Counted from the first letter of the stretch, positions 50,391 to 60,044 are shown. The stretch: 64,000 nt of DNA from Nocardia sp. NBC_01327 (GCF_035958815.1 NZ_CP108383.1:1612001-1676000); one strand, 5' to 3'. Made by a program: numbers and translations. The notes: generated from the sequence alone by a model not told the origin.

Positions 50391-53111
50391 ATGTCTTTAC
50401 CGGGGGCGCAGCAGATCACCGTGCGTCATGAAGGAACCGATCGGGTCTTCGACGCGAGTCAGCAGATCACCATGGGGCGGGCACCGGAAGTCACAGTATT
50501 CGTCGACAGTCCGCTGGTTTCCCGGGTGCACGCCACCCTGGCCTGGCGCGGGAACAGCTGGGTGCTCGCCGATAACGGCAGCACCAATGGCGTCTTCGTG
50601 GACGCCCGCCGGTTGAGCCAGCCGATTCCGATCGACCGGCCCACCCAGGTTCGGCTCGGCGATGCCATCACCGGTCCACTGCTGCACCTGATTCCGCGGG
50701 TGGGGACCCCGCAGGGACCGCCGTCGCAGCCGCAGCCGCAGCAGCGCTGGGCGCCGCCGGTGCAGAATCGGCCGCAGCCGCCGCAGCAGTGGCCGCCCAC
50801 GCCGCCGCAGCAGCGCCCACCGGTATCCGGGCAGCAGCCGCCCGTGCAGGTCGGGCGTCCGCCGGTCAGCGGGGCACAGCCGCCGGTGCAACCACCGCTG
50901 CGACCCGGGCAGTCCGGGCCACAGCATCCGGTGCAGCCGCAGTCGGGACAGCAGCATCCGGTGCAGCCGCAGTCGGGACAGCAGCATCCCGTGCAGCCGC
51001 AGTCCGGGCAGCAGCATCCGGTTCCGCCGCAGTCACGGCAGCAGCCGGTGCAACCGTCGGTGCCGCTGCATCCGGAGGCTCCGGACAATCTGAATATGAC
51101 TGCCAAGGCCAGCATTTCGGCGGCGCCGCCGGTGCGGGCCCGCGCGGCGACGGGTCCGGCCGCGCGCGCGGATCGAATTCCGCAGGGCGGCTTGAACATC
51201 GGCCGTACCAGTGACAATCAGATCGTCGTCAATGATCCGCTGGCCTCGCGCCGGCATGCCCGGCTGCTGTCCGATCGCGGCAATCTGGCCATCGAGGATC
51301 TCGGATCGGCCAACGGCACCTTCGTCAACGGCCGTCGTGAGCAGCGCGCGGTGCTGCGCGACCGCGACATCATCACCGTCGGCAATGTCGACTTCGAGGT
51401 CCAGCAGGGCACGCTGGTGCGCCGGGAACGCCCGCCCGCCGAGCAGGGTCTGCACGTGCACGGGGTCAGTTTCACCGTCGAGGGCAATAAGCAGCTGCTC
51501 GTCGATGTGAACATGCAGGCGGGGCGGGGCACGCTGACCGCGCTCATCGGCCCGTCCGGTGCGGGTAAGTCGACCTTGTCGAAACTCATTGCGGGAACGA
51601 CACAACCGTCCTCGGGCGTGGTCACCTTCGAGGGCCGCGGACTGCACGCCGAATACGAAGCGCTGCGCTCGCGCATCGGCATGGTGCCGCAGGACGATGT
51701 GCTGCACCGGCAGCTCACCGTCAAACAGGCGCTCGGCTTCGCCGCACAGCTGCGGCTGCCGCCCGATACCAGCCGGGCCGACCGGCAGCGCGTCATCGAC
51801 GGTGTGCTGGACGAGCTTTCGCTCACCCAGCATGCCGATACCCGGGTGGACCGGCTCTCCGGTGGTCAGCGCAAGCGCGCCTCGGTGGCCATGGAACTGC
51901 TCACCGGCCCCTCGCTGCTGATTCTCGACGAGCCCACCTCCGGCCTGGATCCGGCGCTGGACCGTCAGGTCATGACCATGCTGCGTGAGCTCGCCGACGC
52001 CGGCCGCACCGTCATCGTGGTCACGCATTCCGTTGCGTGCCTGGACATGTGCGATCAGGTGCTGCTGCTCGCGCCCGGCGGCAAGACCGCGTTCTGCGGG
52101 CATCCGGGCAGTGTGCGCGATTTCCTCGGCACCAGCGACTGGGCGGAGATCTTCTCCCGCGTCGCCAGTGATCCCGATCGCGCCTTCGCGAATTTCCGCT
52201 CCCGGCAGGCGTTTGCGCCGCCGCCCCCGGCCGTGCAGCCGGGCGGTAAGGCCAAGCCGCCGAAATCCAGTGCGCTCAAGCAGTTCTCGACACTCTCGCG
52301 CAGGCAGTTCCGGCTGGTGCTCGCCGATCGCGGGTATCTCGCCTTCCTGCTGATACTTCCGTTCGTGCTGGGCGGGCTGTCCCTGGTGGTGCCGGGCAAG
52401 AACGGCTTCCAGAAGGGCGGGTTCACTCAGATGCCCGACGGTTCTTTCGTCGCCACCGGCGGCAGTGAGGCGCAATCACTGCTGGTGGTGCTGATTCTCG
52501 GCGCCTGCTTCATGGGATCGACACTGACGGTGCGTGATCTGGTGGGCGAGCGTGCCATCTACTACCGCGAGCGCGCGGTCGGATTGCGGTCCGGCTCCTA
52601 CCTGATGTCCAAGGTCGTGGTGTTCAGCTTCGCGGCGCTGCTGCAATCCGCGGTGATGATGGGCATTGTTCTCCTGGCCAAGAAGCGGCCCGGACCTGGT
52701 GCGGTGATCTCCGCGGGCAGTGCCGAGCTGTACATCGATATCGCCATGACCGCGGTGACCTGCGTGGTGGTCGGGCTGCTGCTGTCCACGCTCGCCAAAT
52801 CCAATGAGCAGGTGATGCCGCTGCTGGTGGTGACCATCATGGCGCAGCTGGTCATGGCGGGCGGCATGATCCCGGTGACCGGCCGTGTTGTGCTGGAACA
52901 GGTTTCGTGGCTGTTCCCGGCGCGCTGGGGTTACGCCTCGGGGGCGTCCACGGTCAATATTCGGGAGCTCTTCGCCACCGCGCAGCCCGATCGGCTGTGG
53001 AAGCACGCGGCGAATATCTGGTATCTCGATATCGGCATGCTGCTGGTGCTCACCGTCATTCTGACGCTGTTCACCTGGTCGCGGCTGCGGCTGAAGAAGT
53101 CCGCGATATGA
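50391..53111 (+). CDS. FHA-domain ABC exporter (Rv1747-like)
   Basis: A 906-residue protein. The first FHA domain (residues ~1-95, with RVHATL and NGSTNGVFV) is followed by a Pro/Gln-rich linker with 30-base tandem repeats, then a second FHA domain (~residues 260-340, ASRRHARL, GSANGTFVNG). The ABC domain has Walker A GPSGAGKST, signature LSGGQRKRASVA and LLILDEPTSGLD. A C-terminal membrane part of about six helices resembles ABC-2/ABCG transporters. M. tuberculosis Rv1747 has this architecture and is phosphorylated by PknF; the PknF-like kinase is 3 kb away. It probably exports a cell-envelope lipid or glycan. Confidence 0.92.
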   Translation: MSLPGAQQITVRHEGTDRVFDASQQITMGRAPEVTVFVDSPLVSRVHATLAWRGNSWVLADNGSTNGVFVDARRLSQPIPIDRPTQVRLGDAITGPLLHLIPRVGTPQGPPSQPQPQQRWAPPVQNRPQPPQQWPPTPPQQRPPVSGQQPPVQVGRPPVSGAQPPVQPPLRPGQSGPQHPVQPQSGQQHPVQPQSGQQHPVQPQSGQQHPVPPQSRQQPVQPSVPLHPEAPDNLNMTAKASISAAPPVRARAATGPAARADRIPQGGLNIGRTSDNQIVVNDPLASRRHARLLSDRGNLAIEDLGSANGTFVNGRREQRAVLRDRDIITVGNVDFEVQQGTLVRRERPPAEQGLHVHGVSFTVEGNKQLLVDVNMQAGRGTLTALIGPSGAGKSTLSKLIAGTTQPSSGVVTFEGRGLHAEYEALRSRIGMVPQDDVLHRQLTVKQALGFAAQLRLPPDTSRADRQRVIDGVLDELSLTQHADTRVDRLSGGQRKRASVAMELLTGPSLLILDEPTSGLDPALDRQVMTMLRELADAGRTVIVVTHSVACLDMCDQVLLLAPGGKTAFCGHPGSVRDFLGTSDWAEIFSRVASDPDRAFANFRSRQAFAPPPPAVQPGGKAKPPKSSALKQFSTLSRRQFRLVLADRGYLAFLLILPFVLGGLSLVVPGKNGFQKGGFTQMPDGSFVATGGSEAQSLLVVLILGACFMGSTLTVRDLVGERAIYYRERAVGLRSGSYLMSKVVVFSFAALLQSAVMMGIVLLAKKRPGPGAVISAGSAELYIDIAMTAVTCVVVGLLLSTLAKSNEQVMPLLVVTIMAQLVMAGGMIPVTGRVVLEQVSWLFPARWGYASGASTVNIRELFATAQPDRLWKHAANIWYLDIGMLLVLTVILTLFTWSRLRLKKSAI
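50922..51041 (+). repeat. Four in-frame 30-base tandem repeats
   Basis: Copies at 50922-50951, 50952-50981, 50982-51011 and 51012-51041 each encode ten residues of the type QHPVQPQSGQ in the linker between the two FHA domains. The first two copies are identical and later ones diverge. The linker length is probably variable between strains. Confidence 0.85.
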
Positions 53112-53169
53112 GCCCGGGGGCCCGGTTGGGCAGGGAGTCGCGCGCTTCCCTCGGCGAGCAGGCACACTG

Positions 53170-55248
53170 ATGGCTGTGACAGCTCGAGTTGGGGCAGTGC
53201 ATCTGGGCTGGGACGTGGTATCGGTGGCCGCCGGTGGCGGTGGCGCGTCGATACGCCCGGTCCAGGTCGAGGGCACATATACGCCGCCCGCCTATCTGCT
53301 GGCGGATTCATCCGGCCGACTGCATACCGCAGGTGTGGACCGGCGTCCCGACGTCGGCATCGCCATCTCCGATGTGCGCGACATCCTGGGGCATCCGCAG
53401 ATAGTGGTGGCCGGGGCGACCTGGCCCGCGGACCTGGTGTTCAAGGCCCGCATGTTCAATCCGCTGGCCGCGGTGATCACCCATCTGGGTGGGCAGCCCG
53501 ACGTGCTGGCGCTGCCGTTCCCCGATGAGTGGCCCGACCCCAAGGTCGACGAATTCGTGCGCCTGGTCGAGAACCTCGGTGTTGTCGCCGAGGCGCTGCC
53601 CGAATCGGTGGCGCTCTCCGGATACATTCGCGCGCTCGGACTGGTGCGCGGCACCGGTCGCGGGCCGGGGGTCGGGGCCACCGGCGTCTACTCCGATGGA
53701 CGTGAAGTGCTGGTGGTGGCCGTGCACGGCGACGACGACCACCCCACCGAATCGGTGAGCGTGCCCATTACCGCCGATGCCCTGCATCAGGCGCGGGCCG
53801 CCGACAATGTGGTCATCGAGGTGATGGCGGCCGCGCGCGGCGTCGGCGCCGATACCTCCACCGTGCTGCTGGCCGGCAATGTGTGCTTCAACGACGCGCT
53901 GCGCCTGGCCTTCCAGAACCATCTCGGGCACCGGTTCCACGTGGCGGAGCATCCGATGCACGCGCTGGTGCTGGGCGCCACGCATCTGCTGGTCAATGAC
54001 AGTGAGCTCACCGCGGAGGCGATGGCGGCTCGCTCGGAAACGCAGGTCCCGCAACAGGGTTCGGCGCCGAATGCGCCGCGGCATGCGGAGCAGGCCGGCC
54101 GGGTCGGGCCATCGACCGGGGAGTTCCCGCGCCACGGACAGGTCGCGCCGCAGGGTCCGGCGGCGCCCGAGCCCGCCGCCGCGGACGCCCGGCCGGTGGA
54201 TCAGGGTCCGCGAAATGTGGTGCCGCCGAGTGAGTCCGGTGCACCGCGCCTCGAATCTCCGCATGCGGCAGGTCCTGCCGCCGGAGCACAGCCGGTGGCC
54301 GATCCGGCGGGCGAAACCCGGCGGGTGAGCGCCGAGGATCTCGCGCAGGTTCCCACCGCGTCGCGCGGTGGGCTGCCGCCGGGGCTGGCGGGGGTGGGCG
54401 GGCGTTTCACCCGGCCGCCGGGGACTCCGGCCGATGACCAGATGACGGCTGTCATGGGGCATACGGCGCAGCCCGGGCAGTCGAATCCCGGTGCGGGGCA
54501 GCAGAATACCGGTGCGGCACAGTCGAATCCTCCTGCGGTGCAGTACGGCCCGGGTTACGGTCCGACCGGCGCACCGCAGGGGCAGTCCGGGTACGGACAG
54601 CAGGGGCAGCCGAATTACGGACAGCAGGGGCAACCCGGCTACGGCCCGCAGGACGGGTCCGCGCAGGGCCAATACGGACAGCCCGGACAGCCCGGACAGG
54701 GTGGTTACGGCGCGCCGGGCACCGGATACGGGCCGGGCAACTACGGCGGCCCGGGTGCGAACTTTGCGGGTCCTTCCGGAAACGCTCCTGGTCAGGCCGG
54801 TGCGATGTACGGTGGGTCGATGCCGCAGAGTGGGTCGCGTCAGCCGAATCCGCAGCCGCCGGAAGAAGGTGCCGGACAGCCTGATTCGAGTTCCGGTGGT
54901 GACGGCAAGCGCAAGGGCAAGCTGTGGAACAAGATGAAGGGCAACCTGTTCGGTGCGCCCATCATCATCGGCGCCGCCGCGCTGGGCGCCATGGGCATGA
55001 TGCATTCCGACACCGAGTCGGTGCAGCTCGCTGCCGGTCAGTCCGGCATATCCGACATGTTGGATACGCACCTGATCGATCAGGTCTGCGCGCTGACCCC
55101 GTGGGCGTCGGGCACCCCGCTGCCGGGCATCTCCAGCATCGACGATCCGCAGCACCTAGGTTGCCTCACGCTCGGCATCGATACGCTCCGCTACACCATT
55201 CCGGGTCCGGTCCGCGGTGTGGACCCGGGCCCGCCGATGCAGATCTGA
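53170..55248 (+). CDS. Hsp70/actin-fold T7SS-linked protein with Gly/Gln/Tyr repeats and membrane helix
   Basis: A 692-residue protein. Residues ~1-285 look like an Hsp70/FGGY-type ASKHA domain (VGAVHLGWDVVSVAAGGGG, DVRDILG, GVYSDGREVLVVAV, STVLLAGNVCFNDAL). Residues ~290-575 are disordered and Pro/Gln/Gly-rich with repeated YGQQGQP units. A basic segment (GKRKGKLWNKMKGN) precedes a single hydrophobic helix and a short outer domain with two Cys. Such proteins are often labelled type VII secretion-associated, which fits the locus. ATG 53170 or a GTG two codons later is the start. The molecular role is unknown. Confidence 0.75.
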   Translation: MAVTARVGAVHLGWDVVSVAAGGGGASIRPVQVEGTYTPPAYLLADSSGRLHTAGVDRRPDVGIAISDVRDILGHPQIVVAGATWPADLVFKARMFNPLAAVITHLGGQPDVLALPFPDEWPDPKVDEFVRLVENLGVVAEALPESVALSGYIRALGLVRGTGRGPGVGATGVYSDGREVLVVAVHGDDDHPTESVSVPITADALHQARAADNVVIEVMAAARGVGADTSTVLLAGNVCFNDALRLAFQNHLGHRFHVAEHPMHALVLGATHLLVNDSELTAEAMAARSETQVPQQGSAPNAPRHAEQAGRVGPSTGEFPRHGQVAPQGPAAPEPAAADARPVDQGPRNVVPPSESGAPRLESPHAAGPAAGAQPVADPAGETRRVSAEDLAQVPTASRGGLPPGLAGVGGRFTRPPGTPADDQMTAVMGHTAQPGQSNPGAGQQNTGAAQSNPPAVQYGPGYGPTGAPQGQSGYGQQGQPNYGQQGQPGYGPQDGSAQGQYGQPGQPGQGGYGAPGTGYGPGNYGGPGANFAGPSGNAPGQAGAMYGGSMPQSGSRQPNPQPPEEGAGQPDSSSGGDGKRKGKLWNKMKGNLFGAPIIIGAAALGAMGMMHSDTESVQLAAGQSGISDMLDTHLIDQVCALTPWASGTPLPGISSIDDPQHLGCLTLGIDTLRYTIPGPVRGVDPGPPMQI

Positions 55249-55449
55249 CCGGGGCGTAAGCCGGTTCCGGCCGGTGGTACTGCGGCCGGTTTCAGGTCGA
55301 TGGGGCCGCGCTGGTACTGTGGCTCGTTGGCGTGCGGTACGGCCGGGGTTCATTCCTGGCTGTCGCGCGAGCCCCGGGTCTCCACCAGCCGCCGGGATCA
55401 CTCGACCACATGCCTGGCTGGCACCACATACGACAGACAGGGAACGACT
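55249..55449 (+). promoter_or_regulatory. rplM upstream region
   Basis: A 201-base spacer with GGCCGG inverted pairs near 55268 and 55284 and a TACTGT (55315-55320) that could be a -10 element. No clear -35. It must contain the promoter of rplM-rpsI, as the preceding gene is unrelated. Confidence 0.35.
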
Positions 55450-55893
55450 GTGCCTACGTACAGCCCGAAGGCGGGTGACGTGACCCGCCAGTGGTACGTC
55501 ATCGACGCCACTGACGTAGTCCTCGGACGTCTCGCCGTTCAGGCAGCGAACCTGCTGCGCGGCAAGACCAAGCCGACCTACGCTCCGCACGTCGATGGTG
55601 GCGACTTCGTCATCATCATCAACGCTGACAAGGTTGCCGTTTCCGGCAACAAGCGTGAGAACAAGTTCATCCACACCCACTCCGGGCACCCGGGCGGCCT
55701 CAAGTCCCGCTCCGTCGGCGAAATCCTGGACACCCGCCCCGACCGTCTGGTCGAGCGCGCGGTCAAGGGCATGATCCCGAAGAACAAGCTCGGTAACAGC
55801 ATCGGCGGCAAGCTGAAGGTCTACGCAGGCCCGAACCACCCGCATGCTGCCCAGCAGCCCATTCCGTTCGAGATCAAGCAGGTGGCACAGTGA
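55450..55893 (+). CDS. rplM: Ribosomal protein L13 (uL13)
   Basis: A 147-residue large-subunit assembly protein starting at GTG 55450 ([20 protein letters not shown]). It has [16 protein letters not shown] and [12 protein letters not shown]. The length is typical. It overlaps rpsI by 4 bases (GTGA), so the two are translationally coupled. Confidence 0.97.
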   Translation: MPTYSPKAGDVTRQWYVIDATDVVLGRLAVQAANLLRGKTKPTYAPHVDGGDFVIIINADKVAVSGNKRENKFIHTHSGHPGGLKSRSVGEILDTRPDRLVERAVKGMIPKNKLGNSIGGKLKVYAGPNHPHAAQQPIPFEIKQVAQ

Positions 55894-56408
55894 CCGCTCC
55901 TGAGGAATTCAACGACGACGAGTTCGTCGTGGAAGACACCACCGTCGAGGTCGTCGAGGAGGGTGACGGCTACGAGGCCGAGTTCACCGCCGAAGAAGAG
56001 ACCTTCGCTCCGGTCCTCATCGACCGCCCGGTGCAGACCGTCGGCCGTCGTAAGGAAGCCGTTGTTCGCGTGCGCCTGGTGCCGGGTTCCGGCAACTTCG
56101 TGCTGAACGGCCGCACCATCGAGAACTACTTCCCGAACAAGGTGCACCAGCAGCTCGTGAAGTCCCCGCTGGTGCTCGTCGAGCGCAGCGAGTCCTTCGA
56201 CATCTTCGCTCGTCTCGTCGGCGGCGGCCCGTCCGGTCAGGCCGGCGCCCTGCGTCTGGCGATCGCGCGTGCGCTGATCATCGTCACCCCGGATGACCGT
56301 CCCGCCCTCAAGCGCGCCGGCTTCCTGACCCGTGACGACCGCGCCGTCGAGCGTAAGAAGTACGGTCTGAAGAAGGCCCGCAAGGCGCCGCAGTACTCGA
56401 AGCGCTGA
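55890..56408 (+). CDS. rpsI: Ribosomal protein S9 (uS9)
   Basis: A 172-residue small-subunit protein. An acidic N-terminal extension of about 45 residues ([13 protein letters not shown]) is common in actinobacteria. The conserved core [16 protein letters not shown] follows, then the C-terminal [17 protein letters not shown] that reaches the P-site tRNA. The start GTG overlaps rplM. It is followed by a structured spacer before glmM. Confidence 0.97.
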   Translation: MTAPEEFNDDEFVVEDTTVEVVEEGDGYEAEFTAEEETFAPVLIDRPVQTVGRRKEAVVRVRLVPGSGNFVLNGRTIENYFPNKVHQQLVKSPLVLVERSESFDIFARLVGGGPSGQAGALRLAIARALIIVTPDDRPALKRAGFLTRDDRAVERKKYGLKKARKAPQYSKR

Positions 56409-56426
56409 TTTTCCGCCGTCGGGCTG

Positions 56427-56538
56427 TACCGTGTTCGAACCTGCTTCGGGCCGAACGCGGTACGGTCTACACGGTAACCTGTACGAGAGCAGGCTCCCTG
56501 CAACGGTTTTCGCAAACCGTCCGGGCGTCTGCTCTCGT
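56427..56538 (+). promoter_or_regulatory. Structured spacer between rpsI and glmM
   Basis: TACCGTGTTCG (56427-56437) can pair with CGAACGCGGTA (56452-56462, one G-U). Its first eight bases can instead pair with ACACGGTA (56469-56476), so the two hairpins exclude each other. Downstream, ACGAGAGCAG (56483-56492) pairs with CTGCTCTCGT (56529-56538) around an inner ACGGTTT-TCGC-AAACCGT hairpin. Terminator, attenuator or cis-regulatory RNA are all possible. Confidence 0.5.
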
Positions 56539-56567
56539 GCTGTATATCGACCAGTCAGGGGTGAGGT

Positions 56568-57935
56568 ATGGGACGTTTGTTCGGCACCGACGGAGTCCGC
56601 GGGCTCGCCAACGACTCGCTGAGTCCGGAACTGGCGCTGCAGGTTTCGGCCGCCGCGGCGCAGGTGCTCAGCCGAGGGAAGAAGCGCGCGCTGGCCGTGG
56701 TGGGGCGTGACCCGCGGGCCAGTGGTGAAATGCTGGAGGCCGCCGTCATCGCGGGCCTGACTTCCGTTGGCGTGGACGTACTTTCGGTAGGTGTGCTGCC
56801 GACACCGGCCGTCGCCTACCTGACCGGCGTGTACGACGCGTGCCTGGGCGTGATGATCTCCGCCTCGCACAATCCCATGCCGGACAACGGGATCAAGATC
56901 TTCGCCGCGGGCGGGCACAAGCTCGACGACGCCATCGAGGACCGTATCGAGGCGCTCATGGCCGAGGGCAGGTTCGATCGGCCCGTGGGCGCGGGCGTCG
57001 GGCGGGTGCTCGGTAAGCCGGGGCAGCTGTTCGGCACGCACGATCAGTACAGCCTCGAAGGCACCCATGAGCGCTATGTGGAGCACCTGGTGGAAGCCAC
57101 CGGGCGTGACCTGAGCGGACTCACCGTGGTGGTGGACTGCGCGCACGGCGCGGCCTCCGAGGTCGGCCCGGCCGCCCTTCGCGAGGCGGGCGCGACGGTG
57201 GTCGCCATCAATGCCGAACCCGACGGCCTGAACATCAACGACGGTTGCGGATCGACGCATCTGGGGCAGATCCAGCGCGCGGTGGTCGAACACGGCGGCG
57301 ATCTGGGCCTGGCGCTGGACGGGGACGCGGACCGCTGCCTGGCCGTGGACGCCACGGGCGCCATCGTGGACGGCGACGCCATCATGGCCGTCATCGCCAT
57401 GGCCATGCGGGACTCCGGCGAACTGGCCGAGGACACCCTCGTCGCCACCGTCATGAGCAATCTGGGTCTGCACATCGCCATGCGCGAGGCCGGAATCGCC
57501 ATGCGCACCACCGCCGTCGGCGATCGCTACGTCCTGGAGGAACTGCGCCGCAGCGGCCTCACCCTCGGCGGCGAACAATCCGGCCATGTGGTGCTGCCCA
57601 AATTCGGCACCACCGGCGACGGCGTGCTCACCGGCCTGAAGCTGATGGCCCGCATGGCCGAAACCGGCCGCACCCTGGCCGATCTCGCGGCCATCGTGCA
57701 GACGGTCCCGCAGGTACTGGTGAACGTCCACGTCTCCGACAAAGCCGCCGTCGCGGCCGCCACCGAGGTCGTCGCCGCGGTCACCGAAGCCGAACGCCTC
57801 CTCGGCGACACCGGCCGAGTCCTCCTGCGCCCCAGCGGAACCGAACAACTCGTCCGCGTCATGGTGGAAGCCACCGATCCGGGCCTCGCCCAGCGCCTGG
57901 CCGACGACCTCGCGAAGCTCGTCGCCGCCGTCTGA
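56568..57935 (+). CDS. glmM: Phosphoglucosamine mutase
   Basis: A 455-residue enzyme converting glucosamine-6-phosphate to glucosamine-1-phosphate for peptidoglycan precursor synthesis. It begins [14 protein letters not shown]. The phosphorylated Ser is Ser100 in [12 protein letters not shown]. The metal loop is DGDADRC and the C-terminal phosphate loop is [15 protein letters not shown]. Its position after rplM-rpsI is canonical for actinobacteria. Confidence 0.97.
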   Translation: MGRLFGTDGVRGLANDSLSPELALQVSAAAAQVLSRGKKRALAVVGRDPRASGEMLEAAVIAGLTSVGVDVLSVGVLPTPAVAYLTGVYDACLGVMISASHNPMPDNGIKIFAAGGHKLDDAIEDRIEALMAEGRFDRPVGAGVGRVLGKPGQLFGTHDQYSLEGTHERYVEHLVEATGRDLSGLTVVVDCAHGAASEVGPAALREAGATVVAINAEPDGLNINDGCGSTHLGQIQRAVVEHGGDLGLALDGDADRCLAVDATGAIVDGDAIMAVIAMAMRDSGELAEDTLVATVMSNLGLHIAMREAGIAMRTTAVGDRYVLEELRRSGLTLGGEQSGHVVLPKFGTTGDGVLTGLKLMARMAETGRTLADLAAIVQTVPQVLVNVHVSDKAAVAAATEVVAAVTEAERLLGDTGRVLLRPSGTEQLVRVMVEATDPGLAQRLADDLAKLVAAV

Positions 57936-58288
57936 CCCCGGACTGAACACAGCCCGTCTCGCGTAGACAGGCGTGCGAAAAGAAGCAGTGCTGGGCACGT
58001 CGCCTGCCGTACCCGGCTTGGGCTCCCGACTCGGGAGGGGACCTCACGTTCCTGACGGGGGGCCTGGCCCTGGTTACCTTTGCGAGACAAAACCCGAAAA
58101 GACAAAAGGCGCAAGAACAAAGGCTGAGGGGCGCCTTGGGGAGGTTTACTCACCGAGAGGGCTCTCACGGTGGCGGTTTGCGGCGTGTCGCCACCGTGAG
58201 AGCCCTCTCGGTGAAGTGGCTGCCGGTTGGGAGGCTATGGCTGGGTGGTTGCGCCGGAATTGTCCGGCCATCGGGTCCGGATGGGCGG
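57936..58288. other. Intergenic region between glmM and the ABC-F gene
   Basis: A 353-base gap between convergent genes without a convincing gene. It holds a small CTCCCGA/TCGGGAG hairpin near 58021, an unusually A-rich purine stretch at 58080-58130, an AGGCGC (58109-58114) / GCGCCT hairpin, and the long inverted repeat at 58150-58214. Confidence 0.5.
58150..58214. terminator. Perfect 26-bp inverted repeat (bidirectional terminator candidate)
   Basis: Arms 58150-58175 and 58189-58214 are perfect complements (start TCACCGAGAGGGCTCTCACG) with a 13-base loop. The site lies between the glmM and ABC-F genes, which converge. It is exceptionally long for a terminator; no T-run on either side. It may be a mobile palindromic repeat serving as a terminator. 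Confidence 0.6.
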
Positions 58289-59929
58289 CTACTCCTCGGT
58301 GAGTTTGCCGGTCTCCAGGTGCCAGCGGCGGGTGGCGCGGACGTTGTCGAGCATGCGGCGGTCGTGGGTGACGAGGAGGACTGTGCCGGTGAAGGATTCG
58401 ACTGCTTCCTCCAGTTGTTCGATGGCGGCCAGGTCCAGGTGGTTGGTGGGTTCGTCGAGGACCAGGAGGTTGACGCCGCGGGCTTGGAGGAGGGCCAGGG
58501 CGGCCCGGGTGCGTTCGCCGGGGGAGAGGGTGTCGTTGGGGCGCAGGACGTGTGGGCCGCGGAGGCCGAATTTGGCCAGGAGGGTGCGGACTTCGGCTTC
58601 GGGCCAGTCGGGGATTTCGGCGCTGAAGGTATCCGAGAGGGTGGAGGTGCCGCGGAAGAGGCCGCGGGCCTGGTCTACCTCGCCGATTGCCACCGCGGAG
58701 CCCAGGGCGGCGGATCCGGTGTCCGGCTTCGTTTTTCCGAGCAGGACCGACAGCAGGGTGGATTTGCCTGCGCCGTTGGCTCCGGTCAGGACGATGCGGT
58801 CGCCGTAGTCCACCTGGACGGTGACGGGGCCGAGGGTGAAATCACCGCGTGTGACAGTCGCATTCGAGAGGGTGGCGACGACCGAGCCGCTGCGGGGGGC
58901 GGCGGCGATGACCATGCGCAGTTCCCATTCCTTGCGCGGCTCTTCGACCGCGTCCAGGCGCTCGATGCGGCGCATGGTCTGCTTGACCTTCGACGCCTGC
59001 TTCTCGGTGGCTTCCGCGCGGGCTTTGCGGCCTAGTTTGTCGGAGTCCTGCTTGCTCTTTCGGCGGGCATTGCGCACACCGTGTTCCATCCAATTGCGCT
59101 GCATGCCGGCGCGGGCTTCGAGGCCGGCCTTGGTATCGGCGTAGTCCTCGAAGGCCTCGCGGACGTGGCGGCGGGCGATCTCCCGCTCCTCCAGGTACGA
59201 CTCGTAACCGCCGTCGTAGATGCCTACCTGCTGCTGTGCCAGATCCAATTCCACAATGCTGTTCACGGTGCGCGCCAGGAACTCTCGGTCGTGGCTGATC
59301 ACCATGAGCGGCTCGCGGATGCCGGTGACGAACTGTTCCAGGCGGGCCAGGCCGTCCAGATCGAGGTCGTTGGTGGGCTCGTCCAGGAGCAGAATGTCGA
59401 AGCGGGACAGCAGGACCGAGGCCAGACCGGCGCGGGCCGCCTGGCCGCCGGACAGGACTGTCATCGGGGTTTCCAGGCCGTGCGGCAGGCTGGCGGTCAG
59501 ACCGAGGTCGGCGGCGGTCTCGTCGGCGCGCTGTTCCAGATCCGCGCCGCCGAGTGCGAGCCAGCGTTCCAGGGCGGGGGAGAATTCGTCGTCGCCGCCC
59601 TCGGCCAGGCGTTCGGCGGCCTCGTCCATGACGCGCTGGGCCTCGCCGACGCCGGTGCGGCGGCGCAGGAATTCGAGCACCGTCTCGCCCTCGATGCGCT
59701 CCGGTTCCTGGGCCAGGTAGCCGACCGTGGCATCGGGCGGGCTGAGGGTGATCTCGCCCTCGGGGGCGTGCCCGTCGGCGAGCATGCGCAGCAGAGTGGA
59801 CTTTCCGGCGCCGTTCACCCCTACCAGGCCGATCACATCGCCGGGAGCCAGGATGAGATCGAGGTCTTCGAAGAGGGTGCGTTCGCCGTGTCCGGCAGCG
59901 AGTCCGCGCGCATGCAGAGTGGTGCTCAC
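58289..59929 (-). CDS. ABC-F family ATPase
   Basis: A 546-residue soluble protein with two ABC domains and no membrane part. Walker A GVNGAGKST and signature LSGGQAARAGLA are in the first half. Walker A GANGAGKST, signature LSPGERTRAALA and VLDEPTNHLDL are in the second. A charged linker (EARAGMQRNWMEHGVRNARRKSKQ) joins them. ABC-F proteins act on the ribosome in translation or in drug protection. Which subgroup this is cannot be settled by eye. The start is GTG 59929; the ribosome site is weak. Confidence 0.9.
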   Translation of the reverse strand: MSTTLHARGLAAGHGERTLFEDLDLILAPGDVIGLVGVNGAGKSTLLRMLADGHAPEGEITLSPPDATVGYLAQEPERIEGETVLEFLRRRTGVGEAQRVMDEAAERLAEGGDDEFSPALERWLALGGADLEQRADETAADLGLTASLPHGLETPMTVLSGGQAARAGLASVLLSRFDILLLDEPTNDLDLDGLARLEQFVTGIREPLMVISHDREFLARTVNSIVELDLAQQQVGIYDGGYESYLEEREIARRHVREAFEDYADTKAGLEARAGMQRNWMEHGVRNARRKSKQDSDKLGRKARAEATEKQASKVKQTMRRIERLDAVEEPRKEWELRMVIAAAPRSGSVVATLSNATVTRGDFTLGPVTVQVDYGDRIVLTGANGAGKSTLLSVLLGKTKPDTGSAALGSAVAIGEVDQARGLFRGTSTLSDTFSAEIPDWPEAEVRTLLAKFGLRGPHVLRPNDTLSPGERTRAALALLQARGVNLLVLDEPTNHLDLAAIEQLEEAVESFTGTVLLVTHDRRMLDNVRATRRWHLETGKLTEE

Positions 59930-60044
59930 CTGCGCGATTCTGCCCTGCTCAGGGTTGCACCCTGACCCCGCCCTACCGAAGTTCAGGGTGCGAATGGGTC
60001 AGGGGACCGATGTGCGGCGGGCCCGCGGTGCGGAGAGTGGAGGT

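Noticed and set aside
50922..51041. CRISPR-like array
   Set aside because: Repeats are contiguous, in frame and without unique spacers; they encode a protein linker.
53308..55155. 615-codon open frame opposite the Hsp70-like gene
   Set aside because: Mirror of a repeat-rich, high-GC gene; composition is Arg/Gly/His-rich without any motif.
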